From positions 62,001 to 126,000 of the forward strand of contig WSYJ01000139.1 of assembly GCA_020186115.1 (NCBI GenBank): 64,000 nucleotides of DNA. Reading direction: 5' to 3'. Positions 9,590 through 19,376 of this stretch are shown here, piece after piece. A program made the position numbers and the translations under genes. The notes below the pieces were generated by a model. It worked only from the letters and a program-made list of their open reading frames with translations. It did not search any database and was not told the origin of the DNA. Source of the stretch: Histomonas meleagridis (lineage: Eukaryota; Parabasalia; Tritrichomonadida; Dientamoebidae). Numbering within the stretch: position 1 is the stretch's first letter; the number at the start of each line of letters is the position of its first letter.

Positions 9590-10408
9590 TCATCCAATAG
9601 TTCGCGGATTGCCTTGAAACGGGTTATGTCTGCGTTCTGTTGTTGCATTTCTTTGTGGCCCAGGGTTGTATTGGAATCTTTGGAAATTATTTTCTGCATA
9701 ATTTACGCCGGGCGGAGTTATGTCTTCGTCTTCTCCATCATTGTCAGACATAAATGGAATCAATTTCTTCAGGGAAAAACTTTGGAAACCTCTTCGATTT
9801 CCATTCTTTTTGATGAAGCGAATGTATATATATGATAGAATCGTTCCAAATAATGTCGAAACAAATTCATCAAAAGTGGTAAAAATGGAAAAAATTAAAG
9901 AAATGATTAGTATTGTAAATGGAAACATTCGAATATAGATTGGGCCACACATGGAAGGTATTCGCACTGGGAAAAGTTGGTGAGCAAGAGTCATTGATAT
10001 TGCAGATTGACACGCTGATCCTGTAAGAATTGGTCGATTTAATAATTCAGAATTTTTGGTAATCAAATAGATAATTAAAACAAAAATTACAATTAAAATA
10101 TTTGTATAAAATCCGGTCATAATAAATACTCGTAAAAATTCTTTTGAGCCTGTGATTGGCTCAATTATTTTTCCAAGCATTAATATCAAAATTCCATCTA
10201 TAACTCCTTTTAAAAGCGTATCATAATAAAACATTCCAGTGAATAATATCCAAAGCTTCGGAAAAGGAAAACTAAAAGATTGAATAACTAAACAAAAATA
10301 TGGTCTAAAATTTGGAAGATAACCTAGAAAAGATATGATTCCCATTGCTATGCAAATGCCAATTGATAAATTTGTAACTTTCGGAGGAAGGAGGGTGTTT
10401 GGCTGCAT
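9590..10408 (-). CDS. TMEM115-like (DUF1751, rhomboid-like) Golgi membrane protein
   Basis: 272 residues from an ATG at 10408. The order of features fits the TMEM115/DUF1751 family: an N-terminal membrane helix (about 12-32), a FPKLWILFTGMFYYDTLL segment resembling the family's P-x-x-W-T-L-x-T-x-x-F, then GKIIEPITGSKEFLRVFI (family GRxxEPxWGxxE), and later helices including an AHQLFPVR turn. The C-terminal ~65 residues are hydrophilic, Asn/Arg/Pro-rich and probably cytosolic. TMEM115 is a Golgi protein linked to retrograde traffic and the COG complex; a COG3 homolog lies in this window. There is no Ser-His rhomboid catalytic pair, as expected for this pseudoprotease family. Confidence 0.8.
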   Translation of the reverse strand: MQPNTLLPPKVTNLSIGICIAMGIISFLGYLPNFRPYFCLVIQSFSFPFPKLWILFTGMFYYDTLLKGVIDGILILMLGKIIEPITGSKEFLRVFIMTGFYTNILIVIFVLIIYLITKNSELLNRPILTGSACQSAISMTLAHQLFPVRIPSMCGPIYIRMFPFTILIISLIFSIFTTFDEFVSTLFGTILSYIYIRFIKKNGNRRGFQSFSLKKLIPFMSDNDGEDEDITPPGVNYAENNFQRFQYNPGPQRNATTERRHNPFQGNPRTIG

Positions 10409-10499
10409 AAATTTTTTGAATAAAATTCTCTTTTAATTTTTTGAGGCACAAAATGCCACTTAAAGTTCTTCTATTAAAAACGCACAACAAAATTAATAA

Positions 10500-10625
10500 A
10501 ACATATTCTAAATAATTAAAATGAATAGCTTTAGCATTAACATCAATTCCTTTTTTCTCAAAATTTTCTAACTGCTATATAAAGTGCTGTTTAAAATTAA
10601 AACATATTTCAAATTGTTCTGGGGG
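10500..10625 (-). repeat. solitary ankyrin module of the split type
   Basis: On the minus strand a spacer ending TTTAAACAG is followed by CACTTTATATAGCAG, a shortened ankyrin body and GGAATTGATGTTAATGCTAAAGC, then the spacer-like ATTCATTTTAATTATTT. These are the module-spacer junctions seen at 59-64 kb. The body is internally deleted. It sits alone just upstream of the TMEM115-like gene and is most simply a relic. Confidence 0.55.
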
Positions 10626-10629
10626 CAAA

Positions 10630-11735
10630 TGTTGAACCATCCTATGCTAATGGGGGGAGGTTGTGTGGTCTGGATTAGACAGATATCAAAGATCTAGAAA
10701 TATATTATAGGCTTTATAAACAAGATTATTGTTTTGATGAATCTGATTGGAAACAAATTTCTACATATAAAAAAGGTGAAAAAGTAATAGTATTAAATAT
10801 TTATCCAAGTCATATAACGGGCAGACTGTTATAAACAGAGGTATTTTTCATATAAAGTATATTTAAAGTTTGCTAATGTCACCTACACTTAAAGTTTGGA
10901 TGGAAGGAGGAACAATTATAGAAGACGGAAGAGAAAATAATTTTACTGCATATGGAGTGGATCACGAAACTGGTGGTCAACAAACATATTTAGATATAAT
11001 GTCAAACAATGACTTTGGGCAAAATGTAGCAATAGATCCAAATTTTATATATAATTATGATGTTATATTCTTTGGAATATGGGAATGATGTTCTGAATAT
11101 TCACTCAAAACAAGAACAGCCTCCAAAAATATTCGTGAGTATATTGAAAGAGGTTATGGATTTATAGCTGGACATGATATTATATATATTTTTTCATCTC
11201 GAAATCATAGTGAAGCAACAAGTTTACTTGCTATCAGAGATCTATTTGGAATAAATTCTCGTTATGTTGATGATGATATACAAATTAATGGGATAACAGT
11301 TCATCCTAATTATTCATCTATCTCTTCTGATAAGATATCCATGCAGCCAAAAGGTTTATTAACGAGATATCCATTTGAGATTGGCGATACTGGAACAGAG
11401 TCAAATATTTAAGAAACGCATACGTTTTATTATTCTTATTCAAATGAAATAACTCCTTAAGATAATAATACTAAATTGATAATTATTATAACTGTTTGTA
11501 TTGTAGTTTTAATTATTATAATAATTTTGTTTGCTTTGTTGTTAAAAAGAATTCAAAAATATAAAACTAATGATAAAGAAACAAAAAGCAGTGAAGAAAG
11601 TGATCAAGAAAACAAATATATCTGCAACAGGATTTTATATTTCTCATATTGATGAAGATCCATTTGCAGAAGATTTTAAAGAAAAAGAATTCATATACAA
11701 ATATAATATAATGAATTTATATAAGCACATAAAGA
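10630..11735 (+). pseudogene. DUF5057-like surface protein pseudogene with type-A (DPF) cytoplasmic tail
   Basis: Fragments in several frames follow the order of the minus-strand relative at 51.5-53.5 kb: an ANGGG segment, a VIVLNIYPS segment near 10785-10815, LKVWMEGG (10887-10910), a DVIFFGIW segment, GYGFIAGHDIIY, then QPKGLLTRYPF. After an apparent internal deletion come a hydrophobic membrane segment (about 11475-11550) and a tail containing ISHIDEDPFAEDFKEKEFI. That tail matches the tail of the BspA-like protein at 44209. Stops and frame changes throughout make it non-functional. The DUF5057 assignment rests on remembered family motifs (LNIYP, GHD, QTGH) and is less certain than the paralogy. 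Confidence 0.7.
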
Positions 11736-11773
11736 AAAAGTTGTCTCGTAATAGAAACATTTTAGCATGTTAG

Positions 11774-12197
11774 TAAATTCAATTTGTAAATATTCCTAAT
11801 ATGTTAAACAAAACTTAATTTTGATTTTCATTTTAATATCTCCGAGCACAGAAGTATAAAAACTATTTTTTTTATTTATTGTTGCTTAATTAATTTTTGT
11901 TTTCATTTCATGGCAAAAAATATATACTTACTAAAGTGGTTGCGAAAAGGTTTCCCAACGATAGAATCAAATGAATGAAAAATCATCGGATTCATATTCA
12001 AAAACTGAAGTGTTTGGGAAACCTTCCCATTTTAATTGCTTGGAAATGATTTACTTCTAAAGATTATTATTTAATCTATGACCTTAAACTATTCACTGTT
12101 TTCAGATGGAATATCATAAAAACATTCATAAAATTTTATGAATATCGGAGAAAAAAAAAACCAAAAAATAAAAATGTTTGCGCATAATTTTTAGTTA
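11774..12197. other. intergenic, no gene seen
   Basis: AT-rich spacer following the pseudogene; no ORF, RNA or repeat signature found. Confidence 0.5.
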
Positions 12198-12422
12198 TCA
12201 TGTTTTGTAAGAATTATCATCACTGTTTCTGTGATGAAGGGAATCAAAACTTTCATCATCTGTTAAATTGCTTTTGGTGGCTTTATACAATTTGTACATC
12301 AAAAAAAGTAATGCAAAATCGCCAACAACACAATCAAATTCAATTCCGTTGTCATCAGACTGACCATAAGGTTCTTCTTCTGTTTGCAACATGGACTCGA
12401 CTGGGTCTGAGATCGAAGGCAT
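12198..12422 (-). CDS. hypothetical 74-residue protein
   Basis: ATG at 12422. The N-terminal half is acidic (TEEEPYGQSDDNGIEFD), followed by one hydrophobic stretch (VVGDFALLFLMYKLYKA) and a polar tail. It could be a small tail-anchored or peripheral protein. It stands in an otherwise empty region and overlaps a competing frame, so it may be spurious. Confidence 0.3.
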   Translation of the reverse strand: MPSISDPVESMLQTEEEPYGQSDDNGIEFDCVVGDFALLFLMYKLYKATKSNLTDDESFDSLHHRNSDDNSYKT

Positions 12423-13578
12423 TTACTTTGTGAACTGAGTTCAACTGATAATTTCAAAAAGTAGAATGAATTTATCTGAAACAAAAACTTGTTTCAAACT
12501 ATCAAAATAATGTCACACACTCTAAATTATAATTTTATTTTCTAAGTATGAAAAACCAATAAATTAGTCGCATTTATTTTAAAAATACATTTTGTTAATT
12601 CAACTATTTCACTATATATTTTAGTTTTATTAATGAAGGCCTGTTCGGTTGTTCAATTTTCAACATTCAAATTTGAGATAATATTTCACCAAGAATAAAA
12701 AGTGAACTCACCTTTCTATCAACATTCACTCAAATTTAAATTGAAGGAGAATAAAGTATTGATCAATGTCAAATGATAACTGTTTCTTTGATATTTGAAT
12801 GTTTTTATAAATCTAAAATATAACGGTTAGTTTAGTACGATGATTTTTTTTGTTTGGAAATTTCATAACAAACGGTTTATTTACGATGACTCTCAAATAT
12901 CTTTTTTCTTTTTATGGCATCATGATGCAGTATCTAAAATTATTGTTTATAATTTTATATTTTTATGAAATTTTATATTGATCAATACTATTTTTTCTTT
13001 ATTTAAGATATTTTTTGGTTAGCTTATATTTCGTTTATATGATTAAAAAACACTCAAATCATTAACCTCTGATACTCGAGTTTGATATGTATTTCACTCG
13101 TATCATTAATACCCAAAACAAACCTTATAATTTTAGTATAATTAATGCTTCGATAGGAATAATTCAATACGAAACTTCAGAAGAAGGAATTTTTTAATTA
13201 CAACCAATTGGTTTTGATTACAAATGCATTTTAAGAAGATTAATTAAATAACATATTAGAATTTACTTTAATCAATTTTTAGTTTCTGTTATTTAAAGTC
13301 AATACGATATCTAAATAACGATTACAAATAATATTACTTTTAAGCTGACAATTTCAGTGACATCATTATAAATCATATAAAACATGCACCAAACCCAACT
13401 TTTACCCATTTCATTGTACTAAATGCGTTTTAGCAAAGGATAGAAATCTATTTCAAGTTTCATTTAACAAATTTTTTTGACAATGCTGCAATGATACAGA
13501 TTCTTTTTTTATTGTGAAATTTAAAAAAAAAAAAATTAAGATAAGAAATTTTGTTTTATCGAGATCTGAAAAAAGATA
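12423..13578. other. long AT-rich intergenic region
   Basis: About 1.15 kb with no supported gene. It contains homopolymer A/T runs and no recognisable RNA or mobile-element signature. Confidence 0.5.
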
Positions 13579-14460
13579 TCAAAAAGTGTGTGTGCGACAA
13601 AGCTTCAAAGGTATCACAAGCGAAGCATAACCGCCATTTTCAAAGTGAACTCTCACTTTCAAACCGGTTTTCATTGAAAAAGTGTTCGTTTCTATGTCGG
13701 GCAAAACAAAAACGCGAACCCACTCGAGGACAAAAGGTATCTCAACTCCATACGGAGGGTCACATTCAATGATTTGCATCCTGCAAACTTCATTTGAAAA
13801 TGTTTGTGGATTTGATCGATCGAGAGAAATTATTTCATCTCGTGCATAAGAAACAGTACAACTTGTTACAGGACTCTCTGATTCAACAAAAACTATGCTT
13901 CCACGAGGAGGATGTGTTGATGAAGCAACTGGAGTCGGAAGATGAATTTTCGCTGTAAATTTTACTTTTGGTGTATTGTGACGGATATTTGTTTCGTTCA
14001 TAACAATATCTACTGGCTCTCCTTTTGGTATATTTTCCGTTTTGTAGACAATAAAGAAGGGTTTTTGAACAATTAAATCTTGTGAAAAAACACCTCTTTT
14101 GATAACAATTTCAACAAAGTAATCAACACTAATATATTCACCACGGATGCTTTCGGTAAGGCCTTTACCTTTAGGTATTGTAAATTGAAAAGAAAAATTA
14201 TATCCATTTTCTATTGCTTTTGGAAAATCATGTTTAATTGGTATTGTCAAAATAGTGTTATCATTATTGTGTTGGATTTGCGTGTCGAAAGAATAGTTAT
14301 GTTTGTTAATATCAACAGTTCGAACACAATAAACATTAAATAAAATTTCTTTTGGTTTTATAACTTCATTTGTTCGAAATGTTCCTGTACAATTGATAGG
14401 CTCGTCTGGGAGATAAGTCAATGCAAGTCGATCGAATTTGAAGGAGACAACTGATGGCAT
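13579..14460 (-). CDS. VPS26C/DSCR3-like arrestin-fold protein (retriever-type sorting subunit)
   Basis: Start taken at the ATG at 14460 (MPSVVSFKFDR), 293 residues; the frame extends two codons further to a TTG. VPS26-family features: an N-terminal beta-rich arrestin fold, an EYISVDYFVEIVIKRG segment (VPS26 Y-x-x-V-R-G-like), and a C-terminal half with MQIIECDPPYGVEIPFVLEW and a final PLKLCR, more like VPS26C (DSCR3) than VPS26A/B. VPS26C joins VPS35L and VPS29 in retriever, which recycles cargo from endosomes. The 5' flank holds AACCGCC and AACCG sites. AP beta, Rab and PX genes in this window fit an endosomal setting, though clustering by function is not implied. Confidence 0.75.
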   Translation of the reverse strand: MPSVVSFKFDRLALTYLPDEPINCTGTFRTNEVIKPKEILFNVYCVRTVDINKHNYSFDTQIQHNNDNTILTIPIKHDFPKAIENGYNFSFQFTIPKGKGLTESIRGEYISVDYFVEIVIKRGVFSQDLIVQKPFFIVYKTENIPKGEPVDIVMNETNIRHNTPKVKFTAKIHLPTPVASSTHPPRGSIVFVESESPVTSCTVSYARDEIISLDRSNPQTFSNEVCRMQIIECDPPYGVEIPFVLEWVRVFVLPDIETNTFSMKTGLKVRVHFENGGYASLVIPLKLCRTHTF

Positions 14461-14901
14461 ATGCAACTACTTAAAACCGTTGCACGATGGTTATGGCGGT
14501 TTAATTGAATATAAAACGATAGCTATAAGGCAAAAACAGAAGAATTAAGTCAAGAAATGACTTTAACTTGTATGCATGTTTTACATACTAAAAAAGTCAA
14601 TTCAAACACAGTGTCTTAAAAATACAAAGGTAGTTAGTATAATTTTTATTTTAGCAATGCTGAATTCAGTCCACTGTTGTGAAAGGAATGTAAAATCATT
14701 CAATTCTTTCTTTATCAAATAAAACAACCAATGCCATGTTTAGTTTAGAGTTATATAAGTTGGTGTTTTCATGTTCAAATACAGTCTTAATAAATAAATT
14801 AATAAACAAGTTTTGTCTGACGCTCTTTTTCTTGATTACCATATCAAAAATAAACGGTCAAACAAAAGTGCTAATCAAAATTTGACACTTTTATATAATA
14901 A
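14461..14901. other. shared divergent upstream region
   Basis: About 440 bp between the VPS26C-like gene (minus) and the PX gene (plus). It contains GGCGGTTTAATTG near 14495 and an AACGGTC site at 14853, and probably holds both promoters. Confidence 0.5.
14853..14859 (+). promoter_or_regulatory. AACGGTC (Myb-type) site upstream of PX gene
   Basis: Lies 43 bp before the ATG at 14902. The same heptamer occurs upstream of eS26, the DUF3447 genes and in the divergent coiled-coil/J-protein and BRWD/H3 intervals. Trichomonad Myb proteins recognise AACG-type cores; binding here is inferred. Confidence 0.4.
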
Positions 14902-15315
14902 ATGAGCCTTGATACAGCAACAATTAACTCAATCGTAGAAGCACAACTTGCAGCATCCAAAGGTCAAGAAAAAATTACCCTTGTGATTACTGGCCATCAA
15001 GATGATGCTGCTGAAAAAGCAACATTTTTCAATATCCAAGCAAAGAAATACGATACATCAGGTGCTGTTGTTAAAACAGCTGAAGGGAGGTTCAGATACT
15101 CACAACTTTTCGATTTTAATGAACGACTTATTTTTTTCTATGGAAACATTCGAATGCTCCGTGTATTCCCTCCAAAGAAATGGGTTGGTAACAAAGCGTT
15201 AGATTTTGTTACTCAAAGGCAAGAAGCTCTTCAGAAATGGTTAAATGAATTAGTTGAAGATGAAGAAACATGTGCAGATCCAATTATTTTGAAGTTTTTC
15301 AATTTAATTGAATAA
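14902..15315 (+). CDS. short PX-domain protein
   Basis: 137 residues, essentially one PX domain. Landmarks: RFRYSQLFDFNERLI (PX R-[RY]-[YF]-S-x-F), then FPPKKWVGNKALDFVTQRQEALQKWLNEL, the Pro-containing loop and C-terminal helix motif. PX domains bind phosphoinositides, usually PI3P, on endosomes. There is no BAR or other partner domain, so it may act as a minimal sorting-nexin-like adaptor. The stop lies in TAAA. Confidence 0.88.
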   Translation: MSLDTATINSIVEAQLAASKGQEKITLVITGHQDDAAEKATFFNIQAKKYDTSGAVVKTAEGRFRYSQLFDFNERLIFFYGNIRMLRVFPPKKWVGNKALDFVTQRQEALQKWLNELVEDEETCADPIILKFFNLIE

Positions 15316-15434
15316 ACAAGAATAACTGCATTTAAAAGCAATGTTATAATTCATAAAATAATAACATTATTTGTATTTATTGTCATTTTAAATCCTTAAT
15401 TCAACAACATTCAAATTGCGGCGGTTAATTGATT

Positions 15435-16156
15435 ATGTCTTCAGAAAATTTCGCGGTTATTATTCAAAACCAAAAAATCGAAATGCACAAAAACGTAAAA
15501 AACTTTATACTTGCACAAATTCTAACTTAATCATAGTTTTTCTTGCTGTCACTTGTTTTGCAGGGGTGGTGTGGTCTATTGTTAATTGTGCTATTTGGTA
15601 TAGTGATTCAGAAGGATTAGTTTTCCATGATTATGAAGATAATGATGATGATGATGATGATCACGATGATGATACAAGTTTGGATTCATATTTATTCCCT
15701 TTACTGACTTTTTCATCACTTGAATTTTTATTTGGAATTTCAACATTATTTATTCGTTTTAAATGTAAGTCAAAGTGCGCAACTAAAGTATTCTTTTGGC
15801 TTACCGTCATTGCTGCTATGGTGTCATTTATTTTACAAATTGTATCCATTGGTAATGTTCCTATAAAGATTGCATCAAACATTACATCAAACGAAAAGAC
15901 AAGAATACGATCACACTATCAATGGCTGTCTTAAACCACGTTCAAGGGCTGGGCTTTTGGTGCCATTCTTCTTCATAACACATTTGTTATTTATCATTTC
16001 ATTTGCAATGGTTTTACTCAAGAAAAGAACCATTCGCCTCTAAATCAAACGCCACTAAACCAAGAACAAACCGCATATATGAATGAAGAAAAGAATCAAT
16101 ACATTAGGTATACTGCTGGTGCAATGCCACAAAACTATTACAACCCATATTACTAA
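15435..16156 (+). pseudogene. frameshifted four-TM (tetraspanin-like) membrane protein
   Basis: The only sensible ATG (15435, MSSENF) is out of frame with the long open frame, which has no N-terminal ATG; a one-base shift near 15450 would join them. That frame has three membrane helices (NLIIVFLAVTCFAGVVWSIV, YLFPLLTFSSLEFLFGI and FFWLTVIAAMVSFILQIV) with an Asp-rich loop after the first. It ends at 15934. A fourth helix (PFFFITHLLFIISFAMVLL) follows in another frame, then a Tyr-rich tail ending NYYNPYY in a third, to TAA at 16154. Either the gene is decayed or the sequence has indel errors. The 4-TM order with a C-terminal Tyr motif resembles trichomonad tetraspanin-like proteins. Confidence 0.55.
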
Positions 16157-16474
16157 ATATATGTATAAAAAAATATTTCATCTTTTTCATCAAACATTAT
16201 TTTAAACCTATTCATTGATTTCAATTAAAGGTAATGATTAATTAATTAATATCATATTTAGTGATTAAACTTTAATTTTCTAGGAAACTGTTTCTATCAA
16301 CATTAAGCACAAATTTATTTTCTAGTATTCATTAAAGATAAGTTTTAAATGATAAAAATAAACAAAAATCTCATTTACAATTTATTGTATAACTCCACAA
16401 TAGGCAGGGGATAGTGTCAATTTAATACAACTAATGAAATATCAAAAATTAAAGAAATAAAAATTAATTACAAT
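16157..16474. other. intergenic, no gene seen
   Basis: AT-rich 3' flank between convergent genes; nothing recognisable. Confidence 0.5.
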
Positions 16475-16990
16475 TTATTCTGTATCATCCTTAGGACGTT
16501 TTTTTGGGGATTTTGGAGCTGAAATAAGAGATATAGTGGAAAGGAAATCAGCATCGGTGAAAATGGATGCTCTTGCTGATGCAATAGAAGAAGGCGGATG
16601 GCGTGAAAGCTCGAGCATCTTTTTGGAAGCTTTACGGAGAGTTTTCATCCACTCTTCATCTCTGTCCTGAGGGAGGTTCTGATATTTTTTGCGGAACCAA
16701 AGCTCCATATCTTGAGCCATTACGTATATCAAAGTGCCTTCGTTATTATATATCATGGCATTTTCCCATACTTGGTTAACATCTTCTGCCCAGTTTTCAT
16801 ATGATTTGTATTCGTTATTATTTAATTTCTTACGAATTGTTGTGAGATCCATTGGTCTTTGAACAATAGTAAGATAATCTGGAGCACCATCACGAATAGG
16901 GTCAACTTTGTCTTTGAATGGCCGACATAGGTCCATTCTCAGCATTTTGTTTGTGAGTTCTATGCATTTCTGTTTCTTGAAATCATTCAT
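16475..16990 (-). CDS. short bromodomain protein
   Basis: Start taken at the ATG at 16990 (MNDFKKQK), 171 residues; upstream codons in frame begin at TTG and cover the TGGGATGCCCCAT box. Residues about 5-110 form a bromodomain: PFKDKVDPIRDGAPDYLTIV, the RPMDLTTIRKKL helix, EDVNQVWENAMIYN with the acetyl-lysine-binding Asn in Y-N. The C-terminal tail is basic (APKSPKKRPK), suggesting a nuclear protein that reads acetylated histones. There is no ET domain, ATPase or PHD finger, so it is a single-domain reader. H3 and a BRWD-like gene lie in the same window. Confidence 0.9.
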   Translation of the reverse strand: MNDFKKQKCIELTNKMLRMDLCRPFKDKVDPIRDGAPDYLTIVQRPMDLTTIRKKLNNNEYKSYENWAEDVNQVWENAMIYNNEGTLIYVMAQDMELWFRKKYQNLPQDRDEEWMKTLRKASKKMLELSRHPPSSIASARASIFTDADFLSTISLISAPKSPKKRPKDDTE

Positions 16991-16994
16991 ATAT

Positions 16995-17007
16995 ATGGGG
17001 CATCCCA
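16995..17007 (-). promoter_or_regulatory. TGGGATGCCCCAT box at bromodomain gene start
   Basis: Minus-strand 13-mer ending 4 bp before the ATG at 16990. It differs by one base from the box at 2565-2577. It may be an initiator-proximal element; function inferred. Confidence 0.35.
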
Positions 17008-17464
17008 AAAACGTTTAAACTGAAATGAATTTGTCACTTTTAGTTTATTTCTTCTTTAATGAACTTGTTAAAGAAATAATAAAAACAAGAAGATACTTTT
17101 GTGTGGTATGCAAAAGAATTTTTTGCTTCAAAATATATTTTTTTTGAAATTCAAGTTCATTGTTTTCATTTCTTTCATATAAGGCATAAATTATAGATCA
17201 ATCATTTATTTTAAGCAAATAATGTTTAATCATATTGTTAACAATTATATAATACATTTCATAGGATTTAATTTTAGAAAATAATATTAAAGATTTTTTG
17301 TAAACAGACTTCAAATACGAAATCCGCATGAGAATTTAAATCTTGAATGAGGACCAACGAAGTTTCCAACATTATTCATAAGATCAATGCGCAATACATT
17401 TTGATAATAATTATATTTTAAAAACATAAATTTAAACAAATTAAAAAATAGAAACATTTTATAA
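17008..17464. other. intergenic, no gene seen
   Basis: AT-rich; probably the upstream region of the bromodomain gene and the 3' flank of COG3. No ORF or RNA signature. Confidence 0.5.
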
Positions 17465-19216
17465 CTACAATTTCAATTCCGATATTTCCTCCTTTATACA
17501 ATACATTTTCCCTATTACATTATTAGGGATTTCTGCGATCACGTCCGCCAGTGTCATATTCAATCTTTCTTTAATTTCATTTACGACCAAAAATTTTTCA
17601 TTTTCGTTGTTTAAATATTTCGATATTTTCTGTGATATTTCCGTCTGATACAATTTCCTAAAGCAGAAAATTGTACCTTCGACCGCCGATTCGATTTGTT
17701 TTGTTCCATAACTACCACGAGCCTTTAGATTTAGAATCGGGTTCAACAAAAACTGTGTCACACATGTTGATAAAGATTGAAGTTTAATTGAAATTTTACT
17801 TTTTATATCATTTAAAACATTAATTTTTATATTCGACGAGAAAATGTTTTTCCATTTTGAAGTAATTTTATATCCAATAATTTCATAATCGAATTCCTTT
17901 AATAAGTTATATAAATTTATATAATAATTCAGTAAATATGAATCATGTTCAATTTCGTTTTCGATTTCATTTGACGTGTTTTCGATCTCTGTAAGTTCAT
18001 TACTTATAAGTTGAAATGAACAATCGTTAAATAGTTCATTCGGTAATGATATATAAAGTAATGGAAGATAATATATAACTTTTCGTTGTTGTGAAATTTG
18101 TTTAGATTGAATGTTAACTATAAATGTTAAGCGCTCTTGAATAAATAGTAATAATGTTTGGACTTTTTTATGGACTTTATCAGAACAAAATGGAATTCGA
18201 TAAATGTTTTGTTCAATTCGATTACTTTTAAGCTCAAGTGACAATTGACATAATTGATCAATGTCATTAATCTGATACAATTGCGAAGATAATGTCGAAG
18301 AATATATCGAAAATATCTCTAAAATAAGTGACTCAAAACATTTCTCATATTCTTTAATTGTCCCATAATTAAAAAAATCTTTCGATAATTTATACTCATC
18401 TTCAATTAAATTAAAAATGATTAAAATAGAAATAATGTTTTCATTTTTCATAATAGTCTTCGTTATAATTGTAACCCGTGCTTCTTTATAAGTTAATAAC
18501 AAATTATTAAAATTTGGAAATTTCTCAAATAAAAGAAAAAGACGTTTAATTGAGGGTGCGATAGATGTAAACTTTTGAAATGAGTCTTTGCCGTTTTCAC
18601 TGGTGAATATGACACGTTTAAATGTGTTTGAAATATAAATTTTGGCTTTTTCGGCAGCTTTAGATAAAAGAGCTTCATATTTTAAGCGATGTAACTGTGC
18701 TTCTTTCAATAATGTGTTTTGTTTAAAAAACTCAATTCCATCTGATATCTTTGAAATAACTTGTGGGAAATCTGGAAGAAGGACTGAGAACTGACTACTT
18801 TTCAGGTCCAAAGATATTTTATCAAGTTCGTCATAATAAATTAAAATTTTGTCAATTGCATTAACAAATGTTGCGAGTCTTTGTTCTTCAGTAATTTGTG
18901 ACTGGCAAGCACCATTCATTAGCTCAGCGTTTGAAGCTATTTCAATTCTCTTTTTTTCAGCTGAATGAATTAATTCCTCACAATTTTTTATGCTATCGAT
19001 AAGAAGATGCGACTCATCGAGCATTAGTTCCGCTGCAGTTTTAGGGATAATTTTCGTATTCTGATTCTCCTTCTGAAGAATATCATAAAAATTTGAATTA
19101 TCTGTCGGTTTATTACGCGGAGCCGCTTCCGATCGCGTTGGAACTGTCAAAAATTCGGCCATCGCGCGCCACTTCGGAGGAATGTCGGAAACTACAAATT
19201 TCCCATTTTCCCCCAT
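17465..19216 (-). CDS. COG3: COG complex subunit 3 (Sec34-like)
   Basis: Start taken at the ATG at 19216 (MGENGKF), 583 residues; the frame extends upstream only to a TTG. The N-terminal third has the COG3/Sec34 helical pattern: FYDILQKENQ, helices through NCEELIHSAEKKR, AIDKILIYYDELDKISLDL, then ISDGIEFFKQNTLLKEAQLHRLKYEALLSKAAEKAKIYI. The rest is alpha-helical and less conserved. COG3 is a core lobe-A subunit of the tether for retrograde intra-Golgi vesicles. It is shorter than animal COG3 (about 830), as is common in parabasalids. Confidence 0.82.
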   Translation of the reverse strand: MGENGKFVVSDIPPKWRAMAEFLTVPTRSEAAPRNKPTDNSNFYDILQKENQNTKIIPKTAAELMLDESHLLIDSIKNCEELIHSAEKKRIEIASNAELMNGACQSQITEEQRLATFVNAIDKILIYYDELDKISLDLKSSQFSVLLPDFPQVISKISDGIEFFKQNTLLKEAQLHRLKYEALLSKAAEKAKIYISNTFKRVIFTSENGKDSFQKFTSIAPSIKRLFLLFEKFPNFNNLLLTYKEARVTIITKTIMKNENIISILIIFNLIEDEYKLSKDFFNYGTIKEYEKCFESLILEIFSIYSSTLSSQLYQINDIDQLCQLSLELKSNRIEQNIYRIPFCSDKVHKKVQTLLLFIQERLTFIVNIQSKQISQQRKVIYYLPLLYISLPNELFNDCSFQLISNELTEIENTSNEIENEIEHDSYLLNYYINLYNLLKEFDYEIIGYKITSKWKNIFSSNIKINVLNDIKSKISIKLQSLSTCVTQFLLNPILNLKARGSYGTKQIESAVEGTIFCFRKLYQTEISQKISKYLNNENEKFLVVNEIKERLNMTLADVIAEIPNNVIGKMYCIKEEISELKL

Positions 19217-19376
19217 TCCTATGGCGTCACTTTTGTTACAATATTCGACCACAAACCTCAAAATATGAAATATTTCGCTCTTTCACAAATAACAAATACA
19301 AAGTGTTCGTTAGCGTAAATTTCTTTTTTCTTATTGTCATTTACCAAATATGATATAAACAATAGCAAATTCATCC

